Shown: one piece after another, positions 1 through 6,357 of the stretch | Layout: every line of letters begins with the position of its first letter | Position numbering within the stretch: position 1 is the stretch's first letter | Assembly: GCA_050250795.1 (NCBI GenBank) | Contig: JBFWNZ010000218.1 | Span: 1-6,612 of the forward strand | DNA length: 6,612 bases | Direction of reading: 5' to 3' | From: JBFWNZ01 sp050250795 | GTDB taxonomy: Bacteria; Pseudomonadota; Alphaproteobacteria; UBA8366 | The notes under the pieces: generated by a model | What the model saw: the letters and a program-made list of their open reading frames with translations, nothing else | What the model was told of the DNA's origin: nothing | Databases searched by the model: none | Translations under genes and position numbers: made by a program

Positions 1-2350
1 GGTCGTCCAGCTGCATGCCTGCCTGGACGGAGGCGCTGGTCATCCGCTCGCTCTGCTGGCGGAACCGTTCGCCGGCCTCGTCGATCAGTGTCACGGCCTG
101 CCGGACCGCCAGATTCAGTCCCGACGCATCGCCGGAGAAGGCGCTGCCGGCGGCGGCGATGCGGGCGCTGACGACATCCGCGGCGGCGGCGATCTGCTGC
201 ATTTGCCGTTCCAGGGTTTCGCCGATATCCGCGGCGCGGGCGCCGGCCTCGTCGGTTGCGGCGGACAGCGTGCTCTTGTGCCGGTCGACCGCCGCCTGGA
301 CGGCGTTCGCCTGCTTGCCCAACAGGTCTGCCAGCTCGGCCAGGGCCCGGCTGTCGCCACGCAGCGTCTCGCGGATCTGCTGGGCGCTTTCGGTAGCCCG
401 GCTCCGCGCCGCATTCAGCTCGTCGGTGTGCCGGCGCAGGGTGTCGCGGATGTCCCGCAACTGGGTTTCCGCATGGTCGGCCGCGCCGCGCAGATCGGCG
501 GTCTGCTGGGCCAGAAGCTCGCCGATCGACCGCGCCTGCGCCGACGACCAGTCCGCCGTCTCACGCAAGGACTTTGCCTGGGTATGCAGCATGGTCGCGA
601 TCTTCCGGGCCTCGCCCACCGCGGGGTCGAGGGTCTCGCCCACCTGACCGATACCGGTCTCGATGGCGACCCGGATTTCGCTGGTGCGGGCCGTTAGCAG
701 CGCGTCGAGTTCGCGGGCGCGGCTGTCCGCCATCGTCGAGGCATCGGTCAGCGCGGCGGCCTGTTGCTGCAGCGCCCGGCGGATCGAATCGGTGCGGGCG
801 GAGACGATGTCCGTGGTCCGTGCCAGTTCCTCGGCCTCGCCGCGCAGTGCCGTGCCCAGGGTCTGCACCTGCGCCGTGGCGGCCTCGGCGGCGCGGGTCA
901 GCAGCGTGGCATGGCGGCCGACAGCGTTCTCCACATGCTCCGATTGGCCGGTCACGCGGTCGGCGGCCTGGGCCAGATCGGCGGCCTGGGCCGTCAGGGT
1001 GGCCCGGATCGCGACGGTTCCGGCGGCTGCCTTCTCTGCGGCGGCGGCAAGCGCCTGGGCATGCTGCTGCAGGTCGAGACCCAGTCCGTCGATACGTTCG
1101 CCGGCCCGGTCCAGCGATGCCGTCAGAGCATCGTCCTGGCGGCGCACCGCGTCCTCGATGCGCTCGGCGAACCCTTCGGCCTGGGTCCGGACCGACGTAC
1201 CCATCGCCTGCACGCGGGTCGATGCCGTTTCCATCACGCGGTCGAGCAGCCCCGAATGCTGCGTGAGGGCATGCTCGAGCGCGGCGGAGGCGGCATTCGT
1301 ATGGGCGGCGAGGCCGGTGGCCATACGCTCGACCCGTTCGCCCGCGCGTGCCGCCATCTGGCCGATGGTCTCGGCCTGGGCGTCCAGCGACTCCTTGACC
1401 CGCCGCGTCGTCTGCTCGGTCTCCGCGCGCAGGCGCTCTGCGATCTCGTGGCCGCGCCGGCGCGCTGTCTCGCTGGATTCGTCCAGCAGCCCGACATTCT
1501 TGTGCAGGGCGTCGGCCACGCCTCTGGTCCGCTCTTCGGCGAGGCCGAGCGCATCCGACATCCGGTCGATGGCGTCGCGGATCAGCCGGTTGATGTCATG
1601 GGCCTGTCCGGCGGCGCGGTCCGAGGCCGTCTGCATGTCCGACATCTGCAGCCGCACCGCCGCGGTCAGCTCGTCCGAATGCTCTACCGCCCGCATTGTC
1701 GCGGCGGAGAGCAGCTGCGTCTGGCTGTCCACCGTCTGCTGGATGCGCTGGCGCTGGTCGTCGAAGCGGTCGGCGAGGTCGGCAAGCGCGGCGGCCTGTT
1801 CCGCCAGCACGCTGCGCATGCCGTTGGCCTCGGTCGCGGCCCGGTCGCTGGTGCGGGCCAGGGATTCCGTCTGCGCGCCCAAGGTCTCGGCAAGCCCGCC
1901 GAGCCGGCCGACCGCGCGGTCGCTGGCGCGGGTCAGGTCCTCGGCCTGCCGGCGCAGCGAATCGATGACGACGGCCAGCCGCGATTCCGCAGTCTCCGAC
2001 GGATAGGTCAGCAACTCAAGCTGCCGGCGCAGCATCTCGGTATGGAAGCGCAGGTCGCGGCCGCGGCGGAAATAGGCGATCAGAAACCACAGCACGAACA
2101 GCGGGGCGGCAAAACCCGCGATCAGCGCGCCGAACTCGTGCGGCAGCATCTGTGCGGCGATGCCCCAGCCGAGCGTCCGGTCGACGTAATAGAGGCAGAG
2201 GCCGACCCACAGCAGACTCAGCGCGATGCCGCCGATGGCCAGACGGCGGTTCAGCCGCGCGTGCTGCGCCTCAAGGGCGCGGAGATCCGCGATATCCGGG
2301 CCGCCGGTGAATCGGCCGCTGCGGGGAAGTTCGGTAACGCTGGCCGGCAT
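1..2350 (-). CDS. Giant two-TM, apolipoprotein-like coiled-coil repeat protein (GPR/RgsE-like), C-terminus beyond window
   Basis: I translated the minus strand from the ATG at 2350 and found 783 codons with no stop up to the window edge, so the gene is partial at its 3' end. An in-frame TAG lies nine bases upstream of the ATG, which excludes an earlier start; a G-rich stretch (GGGTGGGCGG) just before it can serve as a weak ribosome site. Residues 37-55 and 73-94 are hydrophobic and form a two-helix hairpin ending in basic residues (RRGRD, 95-99), so both termini should be cytoplasmic. From residue 128 onward the protein is almost entirely Ala/Gln/Glu/Arg-rich helix built from 25-residue repeats. 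An N-terminal membrane hairpin plus very long apolipoprotein-like helix is also the plan of the Agrobacterium growth-pole-ring protein GPR and Sinorhizobium RgsE (family knowledge). A role as a membrane-anchored cell-envelope scaffold is inference. Automated annotation may call it kinesin-like or apolipoprotein A1/A4/E. Confidence 0.88.
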   Translation of the reverse strand, partial: MPASVTELPRSGRFTGGPDIADLRALEAQHARLNRRLAIGGIALSLLWVGLCLYYVDRTLGWGIAAQMLPHEFGALIAGFAAPLFVLWFLIAYFRRGRDLRFHTEMLRRQLELLTYPSETAESRLAVVIDSLRRQAEDLTRASDRAVGRLGGLAETLGAQTESLARTSDRAATEANGMRSVLAEQAAALADLADRFDDQRQRIQQTVDSQTQLLSAATMRAVEHSDELTAAVRLQMSDMQTASDRAAGQAHDINRLIRDAIDRMSDALGLAEERTRGVADALHKNVGLLDESSETARRRGHEIAERLRAETEQTTRRVKESLDAQAETIGQMAARAGERVERMATGLAAHTNAASAALEHALTQHSGLLDRVMETASTRVQAMGTSVRTQAEGFAERIEDAVRRQDDALTASLDRAGERIDGLGLDLQQHAQALAAAAEKAAAGTVAIRATLTAQAADLAQAADRVTGQSEHVENAVGRHATLLTRAAEAATAQVQTLGTALRGEAEELARTTDIVSARTDSIRRALQQQAAALTDASTMADSRARELDALLTARTSEIRVAIETGIGQVGETLDPAVGEARKIATMLHTQAKSLRETADWSSAQARSIGELLAQQTADLRGAADHAETQLRDIRDTLRRHTDELNAARSRATESAQQIRETLRGDSRALAELADLLGKQANAVQAAVDRHKSTLSAATDEAGARAADIGETLERQMQQIAAAADVVSARIAAAGSAFSGDASGLNLAVRQAVTLIDEAGERFRQQSERMTSASVQAGMQLDD
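2..1969 (-). repeat. Tandem 25-residue (75-bp) helical repeat array, about 25 copies
   Basis: Residues 128-783 of the coiled-coil protein divide into 25-residue units that I could lay end to end. Position 1 is hydrophobic (I/L/V/M) in nearly every unit, position 5 is L/V, position 8 is Q or H in 17 of 25 units, position 12 is L/M/I, and an A-x-D or A-x-E motif is common at 15-17. Clear units begin with LGTAL (residue 498), IRRAL (523), IGELL (609), IRDTL (634), IRETL (659) and IGETL (709). The phase is broken three times: 1 + 4 extra residues around 328-357, 15 residues at 408-422 and 11 residues at 573-583. Twenty-five equals two heptads plus one hendecad, so a continuous helix or coiled coil is expected. 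The array still runs at the window edge. Nucleotide identity between units is modest, so the repeats are old rather than recent duplications. Confidence 0.85.
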
Positions 2351-2456
2351 CCGCCCACCCTACGCCGATAGCATGCGGATTGGAATTCCCGCGCATCGCC
2401 TTGCGGTGCCGGGGGCGGACCGGCATGGTAGCGAGGTTCAACCGCCGGATGCCGCC

Positions 2457-2678
2457 ATGCCGCCCGTGACCATCGAATCGCCTTGCAAGAGCGTCTGCGT
2501 GATGGCGGATTTCGACGGCGAACGGCTTTGCTTCGGTTGCTTTCGCTCCGTGGAGGAGATCGCCCGCTGGCGCAGCATGGCGCCGGAGGAGCGGCGGCGG
2601 ATCATGGCCGACCTGCCCTACCGGCAGCCGGCGCATTGGCTCAAGATCAACCGGGCCGCGACCTTGCCGCCGCGCTGA
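2457..2678 (+). CDS. DUF1289 family small cysteine protein (YdhL-like)
   Basis: This 73-residue protein matches the DUF1289 family, which includes E. coli YdhL. The visible signature is SPCKSVC near residues 8-14, then LCFGCFRSVEEIARW at 24-38, then EERRRIMADLP at 45-54. The four cysteines (10, 14, 25, 28; C-x3-C and C-x2-C) look like a metal or Fe-S site, but no function is established for the family. I chose the ATG at 2457 because it places the conserved SPC motif close to the N-terminus, as usual. The Shine-Dalgarno sequence is poor (GAGG lies about 20 bases upstream). An in-frame ATG at 2373 would add 28 non-conserved residues and is the main alternative. The gene diverges from the coiled-coil gene across a short gap and ends 87 bases before the selenoprotein gene, with which it might be co-transcribed. 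Confidence 0.85.
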   Translation: MPPVTIESPCKSVCVMADFDGERLCFGCFRSVEEIARWRSMAPEERRRIMADLPYRQPAHWLKINRAATLPPR

Positions 2679-2719
2679 CGGTTCCGCTGCACGCCGGACG
2701 TGATAAACTTCCGCTGTCT

Positions 2720-2737
2720 GCGCCGCCGAGGCGGCGC
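2720..2737 (+). repeat. GC-rich hairpin in the leader of the selenoprotein gene
   Basis: GCGCCGC (2720-2726) and GCGGCGC (2731-2737) are perfectly complementary around a CGAG loop. No T-run follows on either strand, so it is not a typical intrinsic terminator. It ends about 15 bases before the ribosome site and might act as a weak attenuator, a 5'-end stabiliser, or nothing. Confidence 0.4.
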
Positions 2738-2751
2738 CAATCGCAGAACAG

Positions 2752-2760
2752 GGAAGGAAG
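2752..2760 (+). promoter_or_regulatory. Ribosome binding site of the selenoprotein gene
   Basis: GGAAGGAAG lies five bases before the ATG at 2766 and is the best Shine-Dalgarno match on the plus strand of this region. It fixes the start at 2766 over the in-frame GTG at 2700 and the ATG at 2775. The ATG at 3201, the first start after the internal TGA, has no comparable site. Confidence 0.75.
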
Positions 2761-2765
2761 AACCC

Positions 2766-4493
2766 ATGCATTCCATGGAAGTGCATGATCCGTCGGGCGG
2801 CGTGGAGATCACGCAGCTTTTTGCCAATAGGCTCGATGGTCTCGAAGGCAAGACCATCGGCCTGCTGTCCGACGACATGTGGCAGGCGCATCGCATGCTG
2901 CCGCTGCTGCAAAAGCAGATCGAGGCCCGCTATCCCTCGGTCAAGGTGATCCCCCACACGGCATTCCCGCAGGGCACGCGCCAGATCGACCGCGAGGAGA
3001 CGGCCGACCTGGTGGAGCAAAGCGGCGTCGATGCGGTCATCGTCGGCAACGCCGCCTGAGGGGCCTGCGCGACAGCTTGCGGCCGTGCTGCCGCTCGAAT
3101 CGAACGCAGGGGTATCCCCACCGTCATCCTGACCCGCGACGAGTTCGTCGGCGTCGTCCGCAACGCGCTTGCCGGGCTGGGATTCGATCAGGACGCCTCG
3201 ATGGTCTGCTTTCCCATCGCGCCCTTCCTGGTCGGCAGCGACCTCGCTCCCATCGAGGCCGCCTTCGACAACTTCATGGATGGGCTGACCGGCTGGCGGC
3301 CCAAGACCGACCGGACCGGGCTCAGCATCCCGCCCAGGGTCACCGTGGAAGCCAATGGCTATGAGGCCGCCTTCGACCGGATGAACCGCCTGTTCCTCAC
3401 CAATCTGTGGGGCGACGGGCTGCCGGTGCTGCCGCCGACCGACGAGCGGGTCGGCTGGATTCTCGAAGGCAGCGACCTGCCGCGCGACCATGTCGTCGGC
3501 AAGATCATGCCGCGCGGCGGCATCGCCACGGTGGAGACGCTGGCCGTCGCGCTGGCCATGGCCGGCGGCCGGCCGGAATACATGCCGGTACTGACGGCGG
3601 CGATGCAGTGCATCCTCGATCCCGCCGTCGACCACGACAAGTTCCAGGCGACCTCGGCCGCGACCTTCCCGGTGATCGTCGTGAACGGCCCGATCGCCCG
3701 GCAGATGCGGCTGAACTCGGGCTTCGGGCTGCTCGGCCCCGACCCGCAGCAGCCGGCGGGGGCCAGCATCGGCCGCGCCATCCGGCTGCTGCTGCAGAAT
3801 GTGGGCGGCGCCATTCCCGGCGTCGGCACCATGTCGATCTTCGGCAGCATGCGTTACACCAACGCGGTGTTCGCCGAAGACGAGGAGGGTCTGCCCGAAG
3901 GCTGGGCGCCGCTGAACACCGAGTTCGGCTATGCGGCGGGCAGCAACACGGTAACGATGTATGTCGCCACCGGGGCGACCAACATCCTGCGCCGCGGCGT
4001 CGGCAAGGAGACCGAGGAGCAGGAGGCGCGCGAAAGCCTCCATCGCGTCGCGGGCTACCTGAAGGCGCCGAACCCGCATCTGGCCTATCACCACGAGACG
4101 GGCACGCCCGGCGCGCTGCTGATGTCGCGCGTCGTGGCGCAGCAGCTGGTGGCGGCTGGGTGGAGCAAGGACCGTATCCGGCAGTTCCTGTGGGAGCAGG
4201 CGCGGATCAGTCGGCAGGAGCTGAAGGATGCGGGAATCGAGCAGTGGATCGAGGCGGAGGGCGACCTGTCGGCGCATGCCGATTATGGCGATCTCTGGCC
4301 GATCTGCGCCCGGCCCGACCAGATCCTGCTGGTCGTCGCCGGCGGCTCGCATCCGACCCATAACTTCTGGATGCAGGCCTGGTCGCGCTGCGTGGTGCAT
4401 GCGCCGATCGCGCTGCCGGCACGCTGGGAGATGCTGATCGGACAGGCCGATGCCGAACTGGGCGGTGCCGGTGAGATGTGCCGGATCGGCTGA
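2766..4493 (+). CDS. UGSC-type selenoprotein (Sec98), fused to a large C-terminal domain; in-frame TGA
   Basis: One frame runs from ATG 2766 to TGA 4491-4493, giving 575 residues with a single internal TGA at codon 98. Residues 1-97 look like an alpha/beta fold (KTIGLLSDDMW at 29-39; DAVIVGNAA at 89-97). The TGA is followed in frame by G-A-C-A-T-A-C-G and then IERRGIPTVILTRDEF (112-127). This is the pattern of UGSC-family (seleno)proteins and resembles the Sec site of glycine reductase GrdB (U-G-x-C...C-G...IERxGIPxV). Residues from about 198 form a second domain with WGDGLPVLPPT (215-225), a conserved-looking stretch near NGPIARQMRLNSGFG, and GRAIRLLLQNVGGAIPG. I recall that domain in uncharacterised proteins associated with UGSC proteins, from memory only. 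No signal peptide is visible, so a cytosolic thiol/selenol redox enzyme is inferred; the substrate is unknown. A nonsense mutation or sequencing error is less likely, because the TGA is exactly at the redox position and the reading frame stays intact for 477 more codons. Confidence 0.88.
3057..3059 (+). other. Recoded UGA codon, selenocysteine 98
   Basis: The TGA follows GTC GGC AAC GCC GCC and precedes GGG GCC TGC, giving the motif A-A-U-G-A-C. In this family the first position of the U/C-G-S-C motif is either selenocysteine or cysteine. Here Ser is replaced by Ala, and a further Cys lies at residue 105. Confidence 0.85.
3064..3110 (+). promoter_or_regulatory. Candidate bacterial SECIS stem-loop
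   Basis: Just after the TGA an outer stem CCTGCG (3064-3069) pairs with CGCAGG (3105-3110). A short CGA/TCG step (3070-3072 with 3100-3102) follows, and an upper stem GCGGC (3079-3083) pairs with GCCGC (3090-3094) around the loop CGTGCT (3084-3089). The loop starts 24 bases after the TGA and has G at its second position. Both fit the usual description of bacterial SECIS elements (UGA-to-loop distance of roughly 16-37 bases, a G early in the loop). I paired this by eye without an energy calculation, and the middle of the stem is poorly paired. Confidence 0.6.
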
Positions 4494-4498
4494 CGGAC

Positions 4499-4534
4499 AA
4501 AAAGAAACGGGGGAGCGGTTGAGCCGCTCCCCCG
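4499..4534 (-). terminator. Intrinsic terminator of the OmpA-family gene, between convergent genes
   Basis: CGGGGGAGCGG (4508-4518) and CCGCTCCCCCG (4524-4534) form a perfect 11-bp stem with a 5-base loop. On the minus strand it is followed by TTTCTTTTTG, so its polarity serves the OmpA-family gene that ends at 4560. An outer stem CTGACGGA (4490-4497) / TCCGTCAG (4537-4544) surrounds it and includes the stop codon of the selenoprotein gene. The same hairpin may slow plus-strand transcription, although no T-run follows in that direction. Confidence 0.85.
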
Positions 4535-4559
4535 TATCCGTCAGGCGCGATGCGCAGGC

Positions 4560-5411
4560 TTAGTTGCCGACCTGGATCACCGCACGGCGGTTCTTCGCTT
4601 CCTTCACGCCGTCGCCGGTCTTGACGGCGAGCATCGACTCGCCTTCCGCCGCGACGGAGACGGACGCGACGCCCGCCTTCTTGATCTTCGCGGCGACCGC
4701 GTCGGCGCGGGCCATCGAAAGCTTCTTGTTGTAGGCCGGATCGCCCGAGGCATCGGCGTGGGCGACGACCTTCACATCGAGCTTCAGCTTCGAAGCCGAG
4801 GCGATGGCGTCGGCCAGGGTCTTCTCCGAATCGGCCGTCAGGTCGGTCGAGTTGAACTTGAAGTAGACCGTGTAGGGGCTGTTCGGGTCCTTCGCGGGCA
4901 TCGGCGCCGGGGCTGCGGCCGCGGGCTTCGCCTCAAGGGGCTTCATCGCCTCCTCGAAGCCGTTGCGGCAGGCGGCGATGTCGGCCGGCTGGTTGTCTTC
5001 CTCGGCCTCTTCCATCCAGCAGTCGAACATGACCTGCGCCTTGGCGGCATTCTTGCCGTCCTTCGCGACCGCGCCGCCGTCGAGCACGGCGATCAGGCGC
5101 TTGCGGGCGGCTTCCAGGTCCTTGGTATGGGCTGCGGACAGCGTGCGCGACTTCAGCGCGTCCGGCTGCGCGTCCATGCTGGCGGCCTTGGTCGCCTTCG
5201 TGGCGAAATAATAGGCGTCGTCGTAGTCGGCCCGCTTCTCTTCGGCGCGGGCAAAATCGAGATAGCCCTTCTGCAAGGCCTCGGCATAGGAGTTGGTCGG
5301 CTTTACGGCCGCGGCCTTCTCGATGACATCGTTCTGGGACGTGAAGCGCTCGGCGCAGCCGGCAAGGCCGAGGGCCAGAAGCGCTGCTGCGGCGATGGAT
5401 ATGCGGTGCAT
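4560..5411 (-). CDS. OmpA-family peptidoglycan-binding outer membrane lipoprotein
   Basis: The 283-residue product starts at the ATG at 5411. GGAGG lies six bases upstream, and starting here gives a clean lipoprotein signal peptide with lipobox LAGC (16-19) and Cys19 as the lipidation site. Ala at +2 predicts outer membrane sorting. Residues 20-160 are a helical, charged domain with two cysteines (131, 148) that could pair in the periplasm. A Pro/Ala-rich linker (about 160-176) leads into an OmpA C-terminal domain (178-283). The domain shows YFKFNSTDLT, AHADASGDPAYNKKLSMARADAV (Asp220, Arg235) and NRRAVI (274-279). The Asp-to-Arg spacing of 15 equals that of the diaminopimelate-binding pair in Acinetobacter OmpA (D271/R286). 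The role inferred is tethering the outer membrane to peptidoglycan, as Pal-like proteins do. The usual HTD motif reads HAD here. A longer start at 5504 would bury the signal sequence and is rejected. Confidence 0.9.
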   Translation of the reverse strand: MHRISIAAAALLALGLAGCAERFTSQNDVIEKAAAVKPTNSYAEALQKGYLDFARAEEKRADYDDAYYFATKATKAASMDAQPDALKSRTLSAAHTKDLEAARKRLIAVLDGGAVAKDGKNAAKAQVMFDCWMEEAEEDNQPADIAACRNGFEEAMKPLEAKPAAAAPAPMPAKDPNSPYTVYFKFNSTDLTADSEKTLADAIASASKLKLDVKVVAHADASGDPAYNKKLSMARADAVAAKIKKAGVASVSVAAEGESMLAVKTGDGVKEAKNRRAVIQVGN

Positions 5412-5554
5412 GGGAGACCTCCGGGTGAGACTCCGCGCGGATTCGAGATAAAAAACGGTCGGTGTGCGACGCGCGGCGACGCAAGTGTCCCTGGATGGCC
5501 GCAAAATTCAATAAGGAAAGTTACGAAAACGCAACGGTGGAGGCGGAATCAGCC

Positions 5555-5587
5555 AAAAATAAAACGCGCCGCATGCTTGCGGCGCGT
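5555..5587 (-). terminator. Intrinsic terminator of the four-cysteine lipoprotein gene
   Basis: ACGCGCCGC (5564-5572) and GCGGCGCGT (5579-5587) form a perfect 9-bp stem with loop ATGCTT. Read on the minus strand it is followed by TTTATTTTT, the classic U-tract. It lies 36 bases past the stop at 5623 and separates that gene from the OmpA-family gene downstream. Confidence 0.88.
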
Positions 5588-5622
5588 CTTGTCCGGCCGG
5601 ATAAAGCCGGGCGGTTCGATCG

Positions 5623-6237
5623 TTAGCGGATCGCCGTCGCGGATGCCGTCGTCGTTTCGGCGGCGCAGTTCTGCGGCGCGGCCTCGCCGGCCGCGGACTT
5701 GAAGGTCCCGCCGAAGGCAACCTGAACCGGGCTGTTGAAGAAGGAATCGATGCTTGCCGCCTTGCCGTCCTTCATCTGCTGGAAGGTGGCGGCCATCTCG
5801 GCACAATAACCGTCATGGTCCGCGAGGCTGGCTGCAGAAGCCTCGTTGGCCAGGCTGGTGACGAAGCTGTTCAGCTGCTTCTGGTTGCTCTTGCCGAAGT
5901 TGCGGGCGAAGTGCGCCTGGAGATCGGTGCCGTGGCGCGTCAGCTCCGGCCGATAGGTCGTGACGAAGGCGTTGTAGTCGTTGCGCATGTCGCAGCTCAA
6001 CGCAGCCACCATCAGCCGGGTCTGGAGCCGGCGGACCTGGATCGACATGGGTTCGCTGGACGGCTTTGGCGCCGGCACCGCAGCCGCCGCGGGCCGGATG
6101 CATTCGATCGTCGCGACCTTGGTGTTTTCTGCCGCCTCATCGGCGCTGCGTGCCGTTCCGCATGCGGTCAAGGCCACCAACAGGCTCAGTGAAAGAGTCG
6201 TGCCGCTCGACATGAAGCGCGCGCGCAGCTTCCGCAT
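5623..6237 (-). CDS. Putative lipoprotein of unknown function with four further cysteines
   Basis: The 204-residue product starts at the ATG at 6237, preceded by GGGGGAGG four bases upstream; an ATG at 6213 is a weaker alternative. The N-terminus has a basic stretch (MRKLRARF), a hydrophobic core (residues 13-24) and a lipobox-like LTAC with Cys26, so it is probably an exported lipoprotein. If it is not lipidated, cleavage after ARSA is possible. The mature part has Cys46, 82, 145 and 191, an even number that suits two disulfides in the periplasm. It has a Pro/Ala stretch (49-63) and a helical core with SCDMRNDYNAFVTTYRPEL (81-99) and LNSFVTSLANEAS (122-134). I recall similar uncharacterised proteins from Rhodospirillales genomes but cannot name a family. 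Its own terminator follows, so it is likely monocistronic. Confidence 0.8.
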   Translation of the reverse strand: MRKLRARFMSSGTTLSLSLLVALTACGTARSADEAAENTKVATIECIRPAAAAVPAPKPSSEPMSIQVRRLQTRLMVAALSCDMRNDYNAFVTTYRPELTRHGTDLQAHFARNFGKSNQKQLNSFVTSLANEASAASLADHDGYCAEMAATFQQMKDGKAASIDSFFNSPVQVAFGGTFKSAAGEAAPQNCAAETTTASATAIR

Positions 6238-6320
6238 AAGGCCTCCCCCGATCCATCGGTACCACCACGGGCGCCCAGCCGGACGCCCCACTCGATGAGC
6301 GCAGTGTAATCGCAAAGGCT

Positions 6321-6350
6321 GCGCAACCATAGATGAAATCTTCGTTGCGC
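6321..6350. repeat. 7-bp inverted repeat between the CoA-transferase and lipoprotein genes
   Basis: GCGCAAC (6321-6327) and GTTGCGC (6344-6350) are perfect inverted arms 16 bases apart. They lie just after the CoA-transferase stop and upstream of the lipoprotein start. There is no T-run, so it is either a weak terminator or a binding site for an unknown regulator. Confidence 0.35.
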
Positions 6351-6357
6351 TGGCGTA

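Noticed and set aside
663..2371. Long plus-strand frames (447 and 535 codons) opposite the coiled-coil gene
   Set aside because: They are antisense by-products of the 75-bp repeats in the minus-strand gene. Their products are Ser/Ala/Arg- or Gly/Arg-rich without domains, while the minus strand gives a coherent membrane-plus-repeat protein.
3057..3059. Pseudogene by nonsense mutation
   Set aside because: The TGA is at the redox-active position, a SECIS-like hairpin follows and no other stop or frameshift occurs. It remains a formal alternative if the genome lacks Sec machinery.
2271..4400. 709-codon open frame on the minus strand across the selenoprotein region
   Set aside because: It is antisense to the DUF1289 and UGSC genes, has a Gly/Arg/His-rich low-complexity composition with no recognisable domain, and arises from GC-rich codon bias. 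The plus strand shows family motifs.
3201..4493. Separate 430-residue gene starting at ATG 3201
   Set aside because: There is no ribosome site, and the preceding 47 codons back to the TGA are in frame and encode conserved UGSC-domain sequence, so this is the 3' part of the selenoprotein gene.
5412..5554. Promoter for the OmpA-family gene
   Set aside because: The minus strand has AT-rich stretches (for example TTTTTTATCT), but I could not pair a convincing -35 and -10 at normal spacing, so no promoter is claimed.
5593..5610. 5-bp inverted repeat CCGGC/GCCGG between the lipoprotein stop and its terminator
   Set aside because: It is short, GC-only and expected by chance at this base composition.
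4758..5702. 314-codon plus-strand frame over the OmpA-family gene
   Set aside because: It is antisense to a gene with a lipobox, OmpA motifs and a matching terminator, and its product is Gly/Arg-rich with no domain.
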